Positions 9,661 through 19,373 of a DNA stretch of 25,711 bases are shown piece by piece (positions within the stretch are counted from its first letter, which is position 1; each line of letters starts with the position of its first letter). The translations under genes were made by a program, and so were the position numbers. Below the pieces are notes generated by a model. It had not been told where the DNA came from and searched no databases. It saw only the letters and a program-made list of their open reading frames with translations. Origin of the DNA: Dunaliella salina (Eukaryota > Chlorophyta > Chlorophyceae > Chlamydomonadales > Dunaliellaceae); contig MU069681.1 in NCBI GenBank assembly GCA_002284615.2, forward strand, positions 35,752 through 61,462. Reading direction: 5' to 3'.

Positions 9661-11040
9661 GCCCTAAACATACTGGCAGCCTTAGTCAACCTACCTCCCG
9701 ATGTAGAATTAACCCAGGACATCATTCATAACATTCTTGAATACAAAAATACTGCAGCTGACACCCTCCCCAGGTACCGCCAAATCAACAACAGCCACAT
9801 GAGCGAGCTGGTAGACACACACTTCAACAACGCACCTCCAAACTCACCATGCCCAAGAACTATCCCCCTAACTGCACACACAACACAACCAGTGCCCCCA
9901 ACACAACCCCGCTCCAGGACCCACTACACACACACGCTTACAGGCCGCCGCATCACTCCGACAAATACTTAAATCACTGCCCCCATCCAAAGCCCTAACA
10001 AAGCAACACAGAATCAAGAGGCCAACCCAGCAGAAATAAACACCAATCAATCCACCACCTCCTTAAACACAAAAGAGACAACCTCCCTGAGCACCACACC
10101 CCTAAACACTACCCTCTTGAACATCTCTCCCCAGGGCACCACCTCCCTGACCACCACTTCTGACGAAACGCAAAGGACCTTCTCCACACCCTCTAAGGAG
10201 GCCAGCACAAACCCTGGAGACACCCAAGCTACCACACAAGAGAACGTTCAAGGAACCACAACCCAAAAGAGCCCCAACAACGCTGACAATAATCCTCAGG
10301 GAGCCGCTAATGAACATCATGTGCCGCCCGTCCAAGTCGTACCACTGAATACACTACCTCAAAGTACCATAAACCCAACAGAAGGACCACCTAGCAAAAG
10401 GACTCAGTCAAAAAGCAAACAAACAACCAGAAAAACCACAGGAGCAACCTCCTTGGTACAAAATACAACCCAAAACTTCTTACCGCTCCCCACTCAGGAA
10501 ATACAGCAAGGAACCACAGAGATCCCATACTCTGCCACCACACCCTTGCTAGCACGCGATATAACACCAACAACACCCCTTTGCACCCAGGAAAGTCCTT
10601 CAACCACCCCCTCCATCAGGAAAAGAGCCGCCTTTGCCAACCTTACACTCCCCACCACTCAACCTAACCATCCTGATGCTCCACACAGATGTGACCCACA
10701 GGCTGTGTCTCCCCCCAACGAGCCACCCAGCAAGCGCACGCAATCAAAGTGACAACCAAGCTCCCTCCACACACAGAACATCTGTAACCAAACAACATCC
10801 AATCCCCTGGCCTCACAACACCAAAGCGAGAACCTACCCCCCACTCACCATCAACCAAGCTCCCNTNCCAAGCCTCTCACCATNACTCNCACTTCCTCTA
10901 GCCAAGGCACACAAAACAGCCGACAGAAANCAAAGAGGAGAAAGCTTCTTGAANCTAATACAAACCTCTCCATCCCTAGTACCTCTCCACTGGGCCAAAC
11001 AGCCCCCCCCACACAGCTCTGGCACTACAAAGAAAATAAA
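9661..11040 (+). pseudogene. Pro/Thr/Ser-rich linker of LINE B polyprotein
   Basis: Just after a frameshift the coding continues with KKRKVALNILAALVNLPPDV and NSHMSELVDTHF, up to a stop near 9970. The longest open piece is 10117-10752 (211 residues): very rich in Thr, Pro, Ser, Gln and Asn, low in hydrophobic residues, no predicted fold. The motif PPSKRTQSK occurs twice (10387-10413 and 10723-10749) and is basic enough to be a nuclear localisation signal, which is inference. Six undetermined bases (10865, 10867, 10884, 10889, 10930, 10954) lie at its end. It links the RT to the PHD finger and is probably disordered. I recognise no catalytic motif in it. Confidence 0.55.
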
Positions 11041-11107
11041 TTGAGAAAACTAATAGAAGAAACAAACCCCCTAGACGCAATCAATACTATTAACAACTAC
11101 GACCTAA

Positions 11108-11640
11108 ATGATATCACACATATCAGTGACTGGAGGATTTCCAACCAAGAAAAGAGACAGGAACAATGAGCCTCAAAAGCACCAGAAACAATACTTGATC
11201 CACTTTACACCTATGATCATAGAAAAATGGGCCCTCCCATTGTTCAAATGCGCTAAATTCACACCTGTCAATACCAAACCTGCTGTTCGAGCTAAAATTG
11301 AGTGTGCCTGCTGTGAGATCTGCAACTACAATGGCGGCAAAGGGCCCATAAACTCTGAGCCACCCTACCCTGACATGTACATCTGCGATGTCTGTCACCA
11401 AACCCACCACTGGTCTTGCATGAAGGAGATTGGATGTTACTCTGATGCACAAAGACAGGATAAAGACAACAGCAACTACTAGTCCTGCCCTGCATGCAAA
11501 CCTCTCAGCGAAGGTGAGAAACTAAAAAGAGAATCAAACTCTTTCAGCGATGAACTAATATGCGTTGATTGGGAGCCAAGCTTGGAACCTGAAGACACCA
11601 AGGGAGCTTGGCCCAATTTTCACCAATGCATCCTTTGATT
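11108..11640 (+). pseudogene. PHD-type zinc finger of LINE B
   Basis: The translation from 11108 to 11482 ends with an almost perfect C4HC3 array: CEIC, then after about 20 residues YICDVCHQTHHWSC, a stop codon at 11480-11482, and in the same frame SCPACKP. The spacing (C-x2-C, C-x2-C, H, C, C-x2-C) fits a PHD finger, a module that reads histone tails in chromatin proteins. PHD fingers are known in ORF1 of some CR1-like LINEs. The acidic continuation LICVDWEPSLEPEDTKGAW, in the same frame, runs to a second in-frame stop near 11636. A RING or other cross-brace finger is a less likely alternative because the order of the His ligand fits PHD better. Confidence 0.65.
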
Positions 11641-12950
11641 TGAGGCTTGCAAAGATGAACCAGACCTCTTCACTCCAGCTGTCGACTCTGAGCTAGACAA
11701 CCTTGAAAGGCAAGGGTTTGAAAATTCAGACAAGACAAACACTCGAGAAACAAAATTTGACACGGAACTCCGCAACAAGGCCACCTTTGACATGAATCCC
11801 ACGAACCCCCAAGTAGACATGGATGGAACTGGCCACTGTGAATTCAGGATCACAACAATTGACCTCATTAGGCCAAAGCCAAGCAATACCACAGATCCCC
11901 ACCCCAGAGCAGATGCTACCCACCTCCCCTTCCATGCCATCTTCAACACCACTGGTGCTACCACACGTCTATAATATATTCCAAACAAGTGGCATGCATT
12001 TGTGGCACAGATGGAAAATGTAAAGGAATGCTAACCCCAGAGTGCATCAATATCCTCTACACTGCATCTAACAGAGTCAGAGACAATGGGATCCACAACT
12101 TAATTCACCCCCCACCGCAAAGCTTTGCCTCCGATATCGTGGGTCTTTTCTCACGCTCAACCCCCAAAACACAATGCAACAAAGTAAGAAGATCAAGGAC
12201 TCATACATGCGCATCCTACCAAATCATATCCACACTGCCATGCAAAAATGGGCTCTCGTTACCCAGGAAAAAATGGCCTCTCCCCTGGACCACAACCCCT
12301 GCCACCTCAACTACTGGAGTGAACACCCTCGAGGTAGAGTATTTGGAGCAATCCATAACAGCCTCTCTTCCAAATTCTCAGGATCTTCAATATGCCATCC
12401 AATTTACGATGACCATGTGATGTATCTCACTCTCAAACATGCCACTTTTCCTGCAATACGACAAAGCCATGCCACAGCAACTTTCATGTTCTTACCAAGC
12501 TGGGGAGGCCCTAAGAGCACAATCCATACTCTAAACTTCTAAATGCCTATCCCCACTTCTGTCGCACATTGGGAACCATACCCTCAACAAGACTCAAGTA
12601 TGCCACCCCCCCCTTTCTGGCTAAGCCAAGAAATTGACCTTCCATGCCCTTCCTGGAGCCTACAAATAATAATAATTGCTGTCTGGAATACCGCTGCAAG
12701 AGTCCGCCTCAATGAAAACAACTCAAACTGGCTCACAGGCCTAAAACAAGACATCTGTGAAGCATTAAGGCTGGAAAGAAACATTAGCAACGACCCTATC
12801 CTTAATCCAAACTACCCAGAAATTGAAACTGCCTTCAATAGATTTAATAAGCTACCTTCTGCACAACAACAAATCTCTCAGTACCACGCAAAGCCAACAA
12901 ACTTTCTCACCGCTCAAATCATCCAGCCTTTACCTGGTACGCAAAGTTGA
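11640..12950 (+). pseudogene. Possible adenine-methyltransferase-like domain of LINE B
   Basis: After an acidic spacer (11640-11970), a conserved-looking block reads YWSEHPRGRVFGAIHNSL, then SGSSICHPIYDDHVMYLTL, then ATFMFLPSWGG (12174-12542). A frameshift follows, and then LKYATPP/FWLSQEIDLPCP and IIIIAVWNTAAR (to about 12700). The arrangement FG...S...(N/H)P-x-(Y/F)D...hydrophobic strand ending in P-x-W resembles N6-adenine methyltransferases, in particular the PCIF1-like group, whose catalytic motif is NPPF. Here the motif has decayed to HPIY. Dam-like methyltransferases are established parts of DIRS-type retroelements, so such a cargo is plausible in a LINE. I cannot run a profile search, and this could be another alpha/beta domain. 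Confidence is moderate to low. Confidence 0.35.
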
Positions 12951-13600
12951 AAACTGAAGAGAATGGGCATACACAGGCGGCAGCTGCCATGTGCACAATG
13001 AATAAACAAGTGATTGGTGCAGGGGTCTATCACCCTGCCAGCAACAGCACCAACCACGTCCAACCGAATGGAACAGGAATCACTCATACCATCACCAGAG
13101 CCGAACTGGCGGCAATGGCAGCCGCCATTCTCCTAGGATATCGTTACATTGCCACTGACAGCCTTTGATCTCTAGAGCAGATCAGGAAGCAAATACTCTA
13201 CGCAGAACTTCGTCACCAACTCGTCCTGGGCCACATCCGCAAGAAAATCATACAGCTCATACGCAACTCACCTACCCCTATAAATTTCTTCAAGGTTAAA
13301 TCTCATGCTGGAATTGTTGGCAACGAATGCCCAGATGCCATTGCTAACCATCAGGCCATTCAGAATAATGACATAGACATAACCTTCCCATGCGCAAACC
13401 TTGAAGGCAATCCTTTCCATGACACCACGTGGCTTGCCTTTGAGGAAATTTCCTACACCCATGCAAATGCTTCTGGACGCCTGAACCCGCCTGCCGTAAA
13501 GCTCAAACACTTCTCCAACCTCCATGATGCCTTATCTGTAAACACATGCACTCAAAACACAGACTTGGAAAGGCCAGCACCAATACAGGGTACTATTCGA
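12950..13600 (+). pseudogene. RNase H (type I) domain of LINE B
   Basis: Across two frames I read REWAYTGGSCHVHNE, VIGAGVYHPASN, THTITRAELAAMAAAILLGY (second catalytic residue Glu intact), ATDSL (third Asp intact) and KVKSHAGIVGNECPDAIA (the C-terminal His loop and last Asp). The first catalytic Asp is Gly: TGGS instead of the TDGS seen in LINE A. Stops after ATDSL and near 13550 also break it. In this element the RNase H lies between the methyltransferase-like region and the RLE. Downstream, 13592-13626 holds two perfect 14-bp palindromes. The domain is the same family as the fragment at 2226-2600. Confidence 0.75.
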
Positions 13601-13626
13601 ATAGTTCGAATAGATAGAATTCTATC
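13592..13626. repeat. Two adjacent perfect 14-bp palindromes
   Basis: ACTATTCGAATAGT (13592-13605) and GATAGAATTCTATC (13613-13626) are each exactly self-complementary and are separated by seven bases; TTCGAATAG is shared by the first palindrome and the spacer. They lie in the spacer between the RNase H and CCHC parts of LINE B. They may be a small insertion or footprint, or chance. Confidence 0.7.
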
Positions 13627-13731
13627 AAAGTCTACTCCCCAGCATTCACAAAAATATCAGTAATGCATCCTGGACCATGTCAACACTCTCTTTCAAAATG
13701 TGGCAAAACATTTTTAAAATACCCACAGGTA

Positions 13732-13930
13732 CGTCGGAATGTTGTATTTCATTACAGGACCGTTACTAGCTGGTTTCTCAGCTAGTAACATAGACCGCAA
13801 CCGTGCAGTAACCATCGGGGTTAAAAGGAAACCTGTGGTTACTGCACGGTTGCGGTCTATGTTACTAACTGAGAAACCAGCTAGTAACTCAGCTAGTAAC
13901 GGTCCTGTAATAAAATACAACATTCCGACG
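13732..13930. mobile_element. Palindromic MITE (199 bp) with TA target-site duplication
   Basis: The arms run from CGTCGGAATGTTGTATTT on the left to its complement on the right, and match over about 90 bases around a short loop (about 13820-13840). The right arm carries a 12-bp internal duplication (GCTGAGTTACTA-type) that the left arm lacks. TA lies directly outside both ends (13730-13731 and 13931-13932). Removing the element and one TA gives an uninterrupted LINE frame reading PTGTLFNQRHAVRF, which matches LINE D at the same place. This fixes both boundaries and shows that it jumped into LINE B. A TA duplication with long inverted repeats points to the Tc1/mariner (Stowaway-like) group. 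The transcript would fold into a near-perfect hairpin. The very similar peptides predicted from the two strands are only a result of the palindrome. Confidence 0.9.
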
Positions 13931-13932
13931 TA

Positions 13933-14829
13933 CCCTCTTCAATCAAAGACACGCGGTACGCTTCAAAATTTCCACCAGCCTCCAATGCCCCCTCAGTGGG
14001 GAACTTGACAGTGCCCTTCATGTCTTATCAGGATGTAAAAACCATGTCTGGTATGGTAACTGAGCGACATAATATTGCCTGCAGAACCCTCCTAAAAGCC
14101 ATCAGCAAAGGCCCTCTTGGGGCAGGTATTGCCTCCATGGACACTGGCAGTGCAGACCGTCTTGCCTTGCAAGACCCACAGATCTTAGAACATGCTACTA
14201 ATAGGACCCTCCCTAAATATATTTTCCCACGCCGCTTCCCTAGTAAGGATAGGCTCACTTCCAGCCGGCCTGATGCTCTATTAGTTGTTCCTCTGAAAGG
14301 AGCGTCAAGGTCGAATCCTAATTATAAATTCAGAAGCGCAAGGGGGCGTGGGGGGAACAGGGAGGCTTCAGCGCCAGCCACAGCTACTCCACCCACTTCC
14401 AAGGCTCGCGACCCCAGTCAGCTCCACCCAGATCAGGGGCACATCCACCTTGTAGAAGTCAAATTCTGTGAGGATACCCGGCCCAACAGCCAGCTTGAGG
14501 CCTCCAAGCTGCAGCACCGCAATCTTTGTCGTCATCTTTCTAGGGCCTCAGCTCAAGTCACCCTCCATACTATCCTGCTAGGTGTGGGAGGAGTCAGCTA
14601 TACCTCGCATACATTGGAGCCTCTAAAGGAGCTTGGTCTTAACACTTTCAAGGCCATCAAGCTTGCTCGAAAGCCTCATGCTCATTCTGTCCTGTATGCT
14701 TACAAACTCGCCAGCACCAGACGCGTTCTTGAGAAGAACTTTTTCAACTCCCAACAAGGTCAGGCACGGGCTACTGCTAGTAACCCACCTGTTCCCCACC
14801 GCCTTCTTTCATCTGCTTTCTCTGGGTGA
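13933..14829 (+). pseudogene. CCHC finger and restriction-like endonuclease (RLE) of LINE B
   Basis: The part before the frameshift reads CPLSGELDSALHVLSGC, a CCHC finger with its second Cys changed to Ser. The frame beginning at 13996 then gives ERHNIACRTLL (RHN at 14065-14073), SRPDALLVVP (catalytic Asp at 14272-14274), a Ser/Pro/Gly-rich insertion, HLVEVKFC (Glu 14455-14457, Lys 14461-14463), KLQHRNL, and TLHTILLGVGG. This is the PD-(D/E)xK order of the RLE of R2-like and RandI/Dualen elements, which nicks the target for reverse transcription. The catalytic Asp, Glu and Lys are intact, in contrast to LINE D. The open frame of 277 residues ends with a normal stop at 14827-14829, probably the true end of the polyprotein. 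Only the zinc finger and the MITE insertion upstream spoil it. Confidence 0.8.
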
Positions 14830-15552
14830 AGCGGATACACGGTGCCTCGGCCCTAGGTATCCCCTTTTCCTTAATTGATGTGGGGAGTGTTTTCACTGCC
14901 TGCGTAGTTTTTCTTTTCTTTTCTGGCTGGAGGTGTCAGCAGAGCCGAGCTTGTGTTTCTTGTGCATGTGTGCTTTGAGTTTGTCGTTCGGGTTGGTGAG
15001 CTATTGCATCGGGAAAGCGTGGGAGTCATTCCCTCAGCAGTGCGAAGTGGTTGACTTTTCACTTCATCCTTTGGTGGAGGGGAAGCACAGTGCCTTGGCC
15101 CTATTGTCCTATTTTCCTTTTATAAATGTGTGGAGTGCTTTCACAGCCTACATACTTATTCTTCTTACTTCTACATACTTATTCTTCTTACTTCTACTCA
15201 ATTTTCCTGGCTTAAAAAGCTTTAGTTTACACTCACTAATACCAGCGCAATGGAGGACTGACTCAACAGCCAGTGCTGGCAATAACAGCGTGTCCATCTG
15301 ATGCTGGAAATGACATCAACTAATGCAAGAAAGAAATGCTATGCGGGACGCACCCGCCGCGCATTATGATGTGAAACAAAGAAACTGAGTAGGAAACGAA
15401 ATTGGGACAAAGAGGTTTTGCCAGAAACAAGCCCTATGAGCCGAGCTTCCTTTCCCCATACATCATGTCCCCACCGTGTCCCCAATGAATCACATGCAGC
15501 CCCACAAGAGCAACGAAAGCAGGCAGACGCTGCAACCTTAGGTCCTCAACAC
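14830..15552. repeat. LINE B 3' region with a duplicated segment, then the 3' flank of the transporter gene
   Basis: No gene lies here. A segment of about 90 bases following the RLE stop (14832-14920, with GTGCCTCGGCCCTA and GGGGAGTGTTTTCACTGCC) recurs at about 15080-15165 (GTGCCTTGGCCCTA, TGGAGTGCTTTCACAGCC), 248 bases downstream. Next to it, a 23-bp unit TACATACTTATTCTTCTTAC... is repeated exactly in tandem (15149-15194). This looks like a repeated 3' UTR of the LINE, or two LINE 3' ends in a row. The stretch 15200-15552 is the expected 3' UTR of the minus-strand transporter gene. Confidence 0.65.
15227..15231 (-). promoter_or_regulatory. Candidate TGTAA poly(A) signal of the BASS gene
   Basis: TTACA on the plus strand is TGTAA on the minus strand, about 320 bases beyond the transporter stop. 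No nearer TGTAA was seen. If correct, the transcript ends within what appears to be the LINE 3' region. Confidence 0.45.
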
Positions 15553-18500
15553 TTAACTTGCTGCCTGCTGTGCTTTCAGACTCTGCAGGTCTTTGGTCCA
15601 TATGGGCACAAGGAAGGAGTCTATAATGATCTGCGTCAAGTGACACGTGACGGCTGCTATGGCTGCCAAGCCTGCAGCTCCTGGCACCGCAAGCACACCA
15701 CCGGCCTGCGCTGCAGCACAAGCTGCATTGCTAGGCGTCATGCTGGAAATGATTGTCACGGCCACGGGGAGCGTTTTCTGGGAGGCCTACAAATGTGCGT
15801 GGCGTGCCAAAATAGGGCCTTTACTCATCCAAGCACGAAGACCCTGAAAGCTTGCAGGAAATCCTGAGAAACTTGCAGGGCGAACTGCCAGTTTTTGCGC
15901 CTTTTGCCTAACCTAAACCCCACCTAAAACCCAACCTAAAACCTTAGAACCTTAACCTCTACGACTTTGACACTCAAGAGATTGCATGAGGGGCGCATGA
16001 ACTGGCATGATGCTGAGAAAAAGCCATTTTCAGGCCAGTCACCGTTTGAGCACAATATCATGCATTTGCTGCAAAGGTGAAGAAGACAGAGAAGGGACCA
16101 TGCTCGAGACCATCCCTTTTGTGTCATGTTGCCAGTCGACTCCTCCACAATGACGCACGGAGAGGCACCATTTGCACGTGGTTAGAAAAAGCATGGTCCA
16201 CCGCTCAAGCGGCATATACACGCGTATTACTACTCACATCTTCCCACTTGAAGGTGACCTTGGGGCTATCAGACTTTGCAGCCCCCAGCAAAGCCAAAAG
16301 CCTGAGCAGCCTTAGTGCATTGGCACAGGCTTGGCCGATTATGTCGTACATTACATGTAATGTACATACAGAGCCAGCATTCCACCTTTTTTCCCGGAGA
16401 AATGTGGTAAACTTCAGGTTGCACATAAGAATGCAAGGGTGCACATGGGCATGCAAGGTTGCACACGAGTATGCAAGTACTAGGATGACCAGGGAAGGAA
16501 TCATGCCTCAGCAACAAGCTGGCACAAGCACAAGAACAAGATGAAGGCCTTCGATACAGTGCGCTGGCCCAGCCAAAGCAATTGTGGAGCTTGCGTGTCA
16601 TGTCAAGACAATCATACATCGAAGCGCCAGCTTCCACAGCTCCAGTGCCTGCCAAGGCAGTCCTGCTATTGTTGTGACAACTGCGTGCGCTGGAGCGCCC
16701 ATGCCCGAGACAACCATATATTCAAGAACCTACAGCTCCACCACCTGCCAAGACAATCCTGCAGTGTGCTTCTCTCATGCCTGCTGGCTGCTGTCCAGCA
16801 CAGACCCTTTGCCTTGCTTCACAGGCAAGACAGTTCTGCAGTGGGCTTCCTTCATCCATGCTACCTGCTTTCCAGCGCAGACCTCACTTTACTTCACTGC
16901 CAAGATTGTCCTGCAGCCGGCTTCCTTAAATCATGCTGGCTGTTATTCAGCGCAGACTTAACCTCTTTACGGGCAAGACAGTTCTGCTGTGGGCTTCCTC
17001 AGTGCATGATGCCTGTTGTTCAGCAAAGACTTCACGTTACCTCACTGCAGTGGGCTGTCACAACTGCATGCGCTGGAGCGCCCACGCCCAATCAGTCACT
17101 GCCTTGCATTCCTTGGTCACTCCTTGCCTCGCACTCCTCCCTTACATTCCTGCTTGCATTGCATTCCTGCATGCCTTGCATTCCTGCATGCCTTGCATTC
17201 CTGCTTGCCTTGCATTCCTGCTTGCCTTCCAATCCTGCTTGCCTTCCAATCCTGCTTGCCTTCCATTCCTGGTCAGGGCACTGCCTCACATTCCTGAAGG
17301 AAACAAACATCACTACCATTCTGGCCTTCCGTTTTATGAACAGGCTCAGCTGCCTGTCTTTTCTATTCGCAAGCAGCCGCGCGCCTCGACTTCAGGCCTT
17401 TTTTCTGCCAACCCTGAAAACCGGTGCTTTCTACCGGAGGCCTTCTATTTTTGTAGCTTTCCTGACCTCTGCTTTTAGGCCACCCAGGACCCAAACGATG
17501 CACCAACAATGTGTAATGGAAATCAGGAATGCATAACGCACGAACAGTGTGACCATTTGCCAAAGCCCACACACCTGCAGCACAAGAGCCTGCCTCAGCC
17601 GAGCTGCTTCTAGCCGGTCTTGGCCCCCCAACGACAGCACCCGCACACACAGTGCGTTGAAGGCCAGGAAAACTATGTGGCAGGCGGAGCCAAGGCACAC
17701 AGCCAAGCCCAGATCGGCAGCTGTGATGGCAAGACCTTGGCAGACAGAGCGGCTCACCTGCACCAGGTGCACACCCTTGTCTGAAAAACAACACAAAAGT
17801 CTACTTAGGCCAGAGGCTGTGTGCATTACAGAATATGGTTCCCTAACTAGCCAGCTAGCAGGGGCCTCACCAAAGGCCACCTGGTGTTGGTGCTGTCGGT
17901 ATCGCAAAACACCTCCTCTGCAGTGCAGCTGGCCCATGGGTCAGGCCTTGCGCAAGTGGGTGTTTCAAGGTGGTGCTGCTGGGTTCCTTGCATTGGGTTT
18001 TTGTCCTTGCAGCCTCTTTGGTCAGGCCTTGCGCAGAGAGGTTGTTTCAGGGGGTTGTTTCAAAATTTTTTGACCTTGGGGTTGGTGCCCCTGGTGTCAC
18101 CGGGCACAGCACCTGCATTGCAAGGTGCCCTGTGGTCAGGCCTTGCGCAGGTGGGGCTTTCATGGAGTTGTTCCTTTTTTTCAACCGTTGTCTGAACAAG
18201 ACCATTATGTTTGTGTCCAGCGCTGCTGGAAAAATTCAAAAAGAATAATGACGAGGGCCTCACGGACATCAAGTTACCAAAGAGTGCTCTGGTGCTCATT
18301 AAGCAGAGGGGCACAACTATGAGTTTCCATGCTTTCATGCACTAAACTATCGTCTGATGACCTATCAAAAACACAAAAACATAGCCGATAAGACATCCAA
18401 GAATCTCAACACGTACAAAGACCAAAAATTGGCAGCTGCTCATCCCCACTCACTTGCATCCAGGGTACACATGCCAAACAAATGGCAGACAGGTAAACCA

Positions 18501-19294
18501 CCACACGGCGATTCTCATCCACTGCAGCAGCCACCCCTGCACACAGCAGGGCATGCAAGCCTTTCCCACCTGTTGTATTTGTGCATACTGGCAAGCATGC
18601 ATGCATCCATGCATTTTATTCTCCAAAATGGTGAAACGCTCGAAGAGTCGCTGGCTTAGGAAAGCTATGTTCTTCCAGAGGTGCTGCATCTTTGGAACGT
18701 TCTTACAAGAGCCTCCGACCTACATCATGTTTCTCTGGCCACGAAGTCTTTTACAAGTTGCTGGATGGAATGGACTTTAGGCATGGAGTGTGTCATTTCA
18801 TACTAGCAAACTGCCACATGGCGTGCTTAAGAGGTTTTAAAAAAGGTTTAGAAAATCAGGTGCTCATGCATGCAGCTTGGGAGGCTACCCTTGCGCCAAA
18901 TGTGGAGCACCTACTCCCCAAACAACAAGGCACCGGAAAGAGACACCCAATATCAAGCACACAGAACACAACTGAGCAGTGGCCACCTGGAATATAGGCT
19001 CGGGCAGCAGCGCCTAGGAGGGTGGGCAGTAACACCACCTTCGTGAGCTGGGCGAGCAGGGAACCTGGCTGCAGGCCCCCACAGCTGCTGCCCCCCACAG
19101 CGCTGCCCAGCAATGTTGGCAGAACAAAAGGCATGGTGAAGACGCCTGCAAGATGCAGAATGGGCGTACACACTGTGCCCCTCCAAGTGAGCAGCTCGCA
19201 AGGATGACACATTCTTTTTGGACTCATGCCTCTCACACCCTTCCTTTTGCTCAAGAGAGAAGCTCTTGTGCTTGCGAACGCGCGCGCGCGCACG

Positions 19295-19373
<79 letters not shown>

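Larger units (their letters stand above)
7305..15240 (+). mobile_element. LINE copy B: long, 5'-truncated RandI/Dualen-like retrotransposon
   Basis: One strand carries, without reversal, RT (7305-9660), Pro/Thr/Ser-rich linker (9661-11040), PHD finger (11108-11640), methyltransferase-like region (about 11990-12950), RNase H (12950-13600) and CCHC plus RLE (13933-14829), then an A/T-rich 3' region with a duplication. I read this as one element of about 7.7 kb (without the 199-bp MITE), truncated at its 5' end so that the APE domain is lost. The alternative is several fragments lying in the same direction by chance. The sense strand is strikingly A/C-rich and G-poor between 9700 and 10860. Stops and frameshifts occur in every domain. 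The 3' limit near 15240 is an estimate; no poly(A) tail or target-site duplication was found. Confidence 0.65.

Noticed and set aside
13714..14008. Two similar proteins predicted from opposite strands (MLYFITGPLLA...)
   Set aside because: They arise because the DNA is a near-perfect palindrome (the MITE at 13732-13930).
16540..16572. Peptide KMKAFDTVRW, like motif A of a LINE reverse transcriptase
   Set aside because: Only about ten residues match, with no other RT motif on either side; probably chance or an unrecognisable scrap.
16418..17272. CRISPR-like array
   Set aside because: The repeats are directly adjacent tandem units without unique spacers, inside an intron of a eukaryotic gene.
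16541..17536. Open frame of 331 codons on the plus strand
   Set aside because: It crosses minisatellites with periods of 17 and about 75 bases, lies in intron 5 of the minus-strand BASS gene, has Cys/Leu/Pro/His-rich repetitive composition and overlaps similar frames; no domain is visible.
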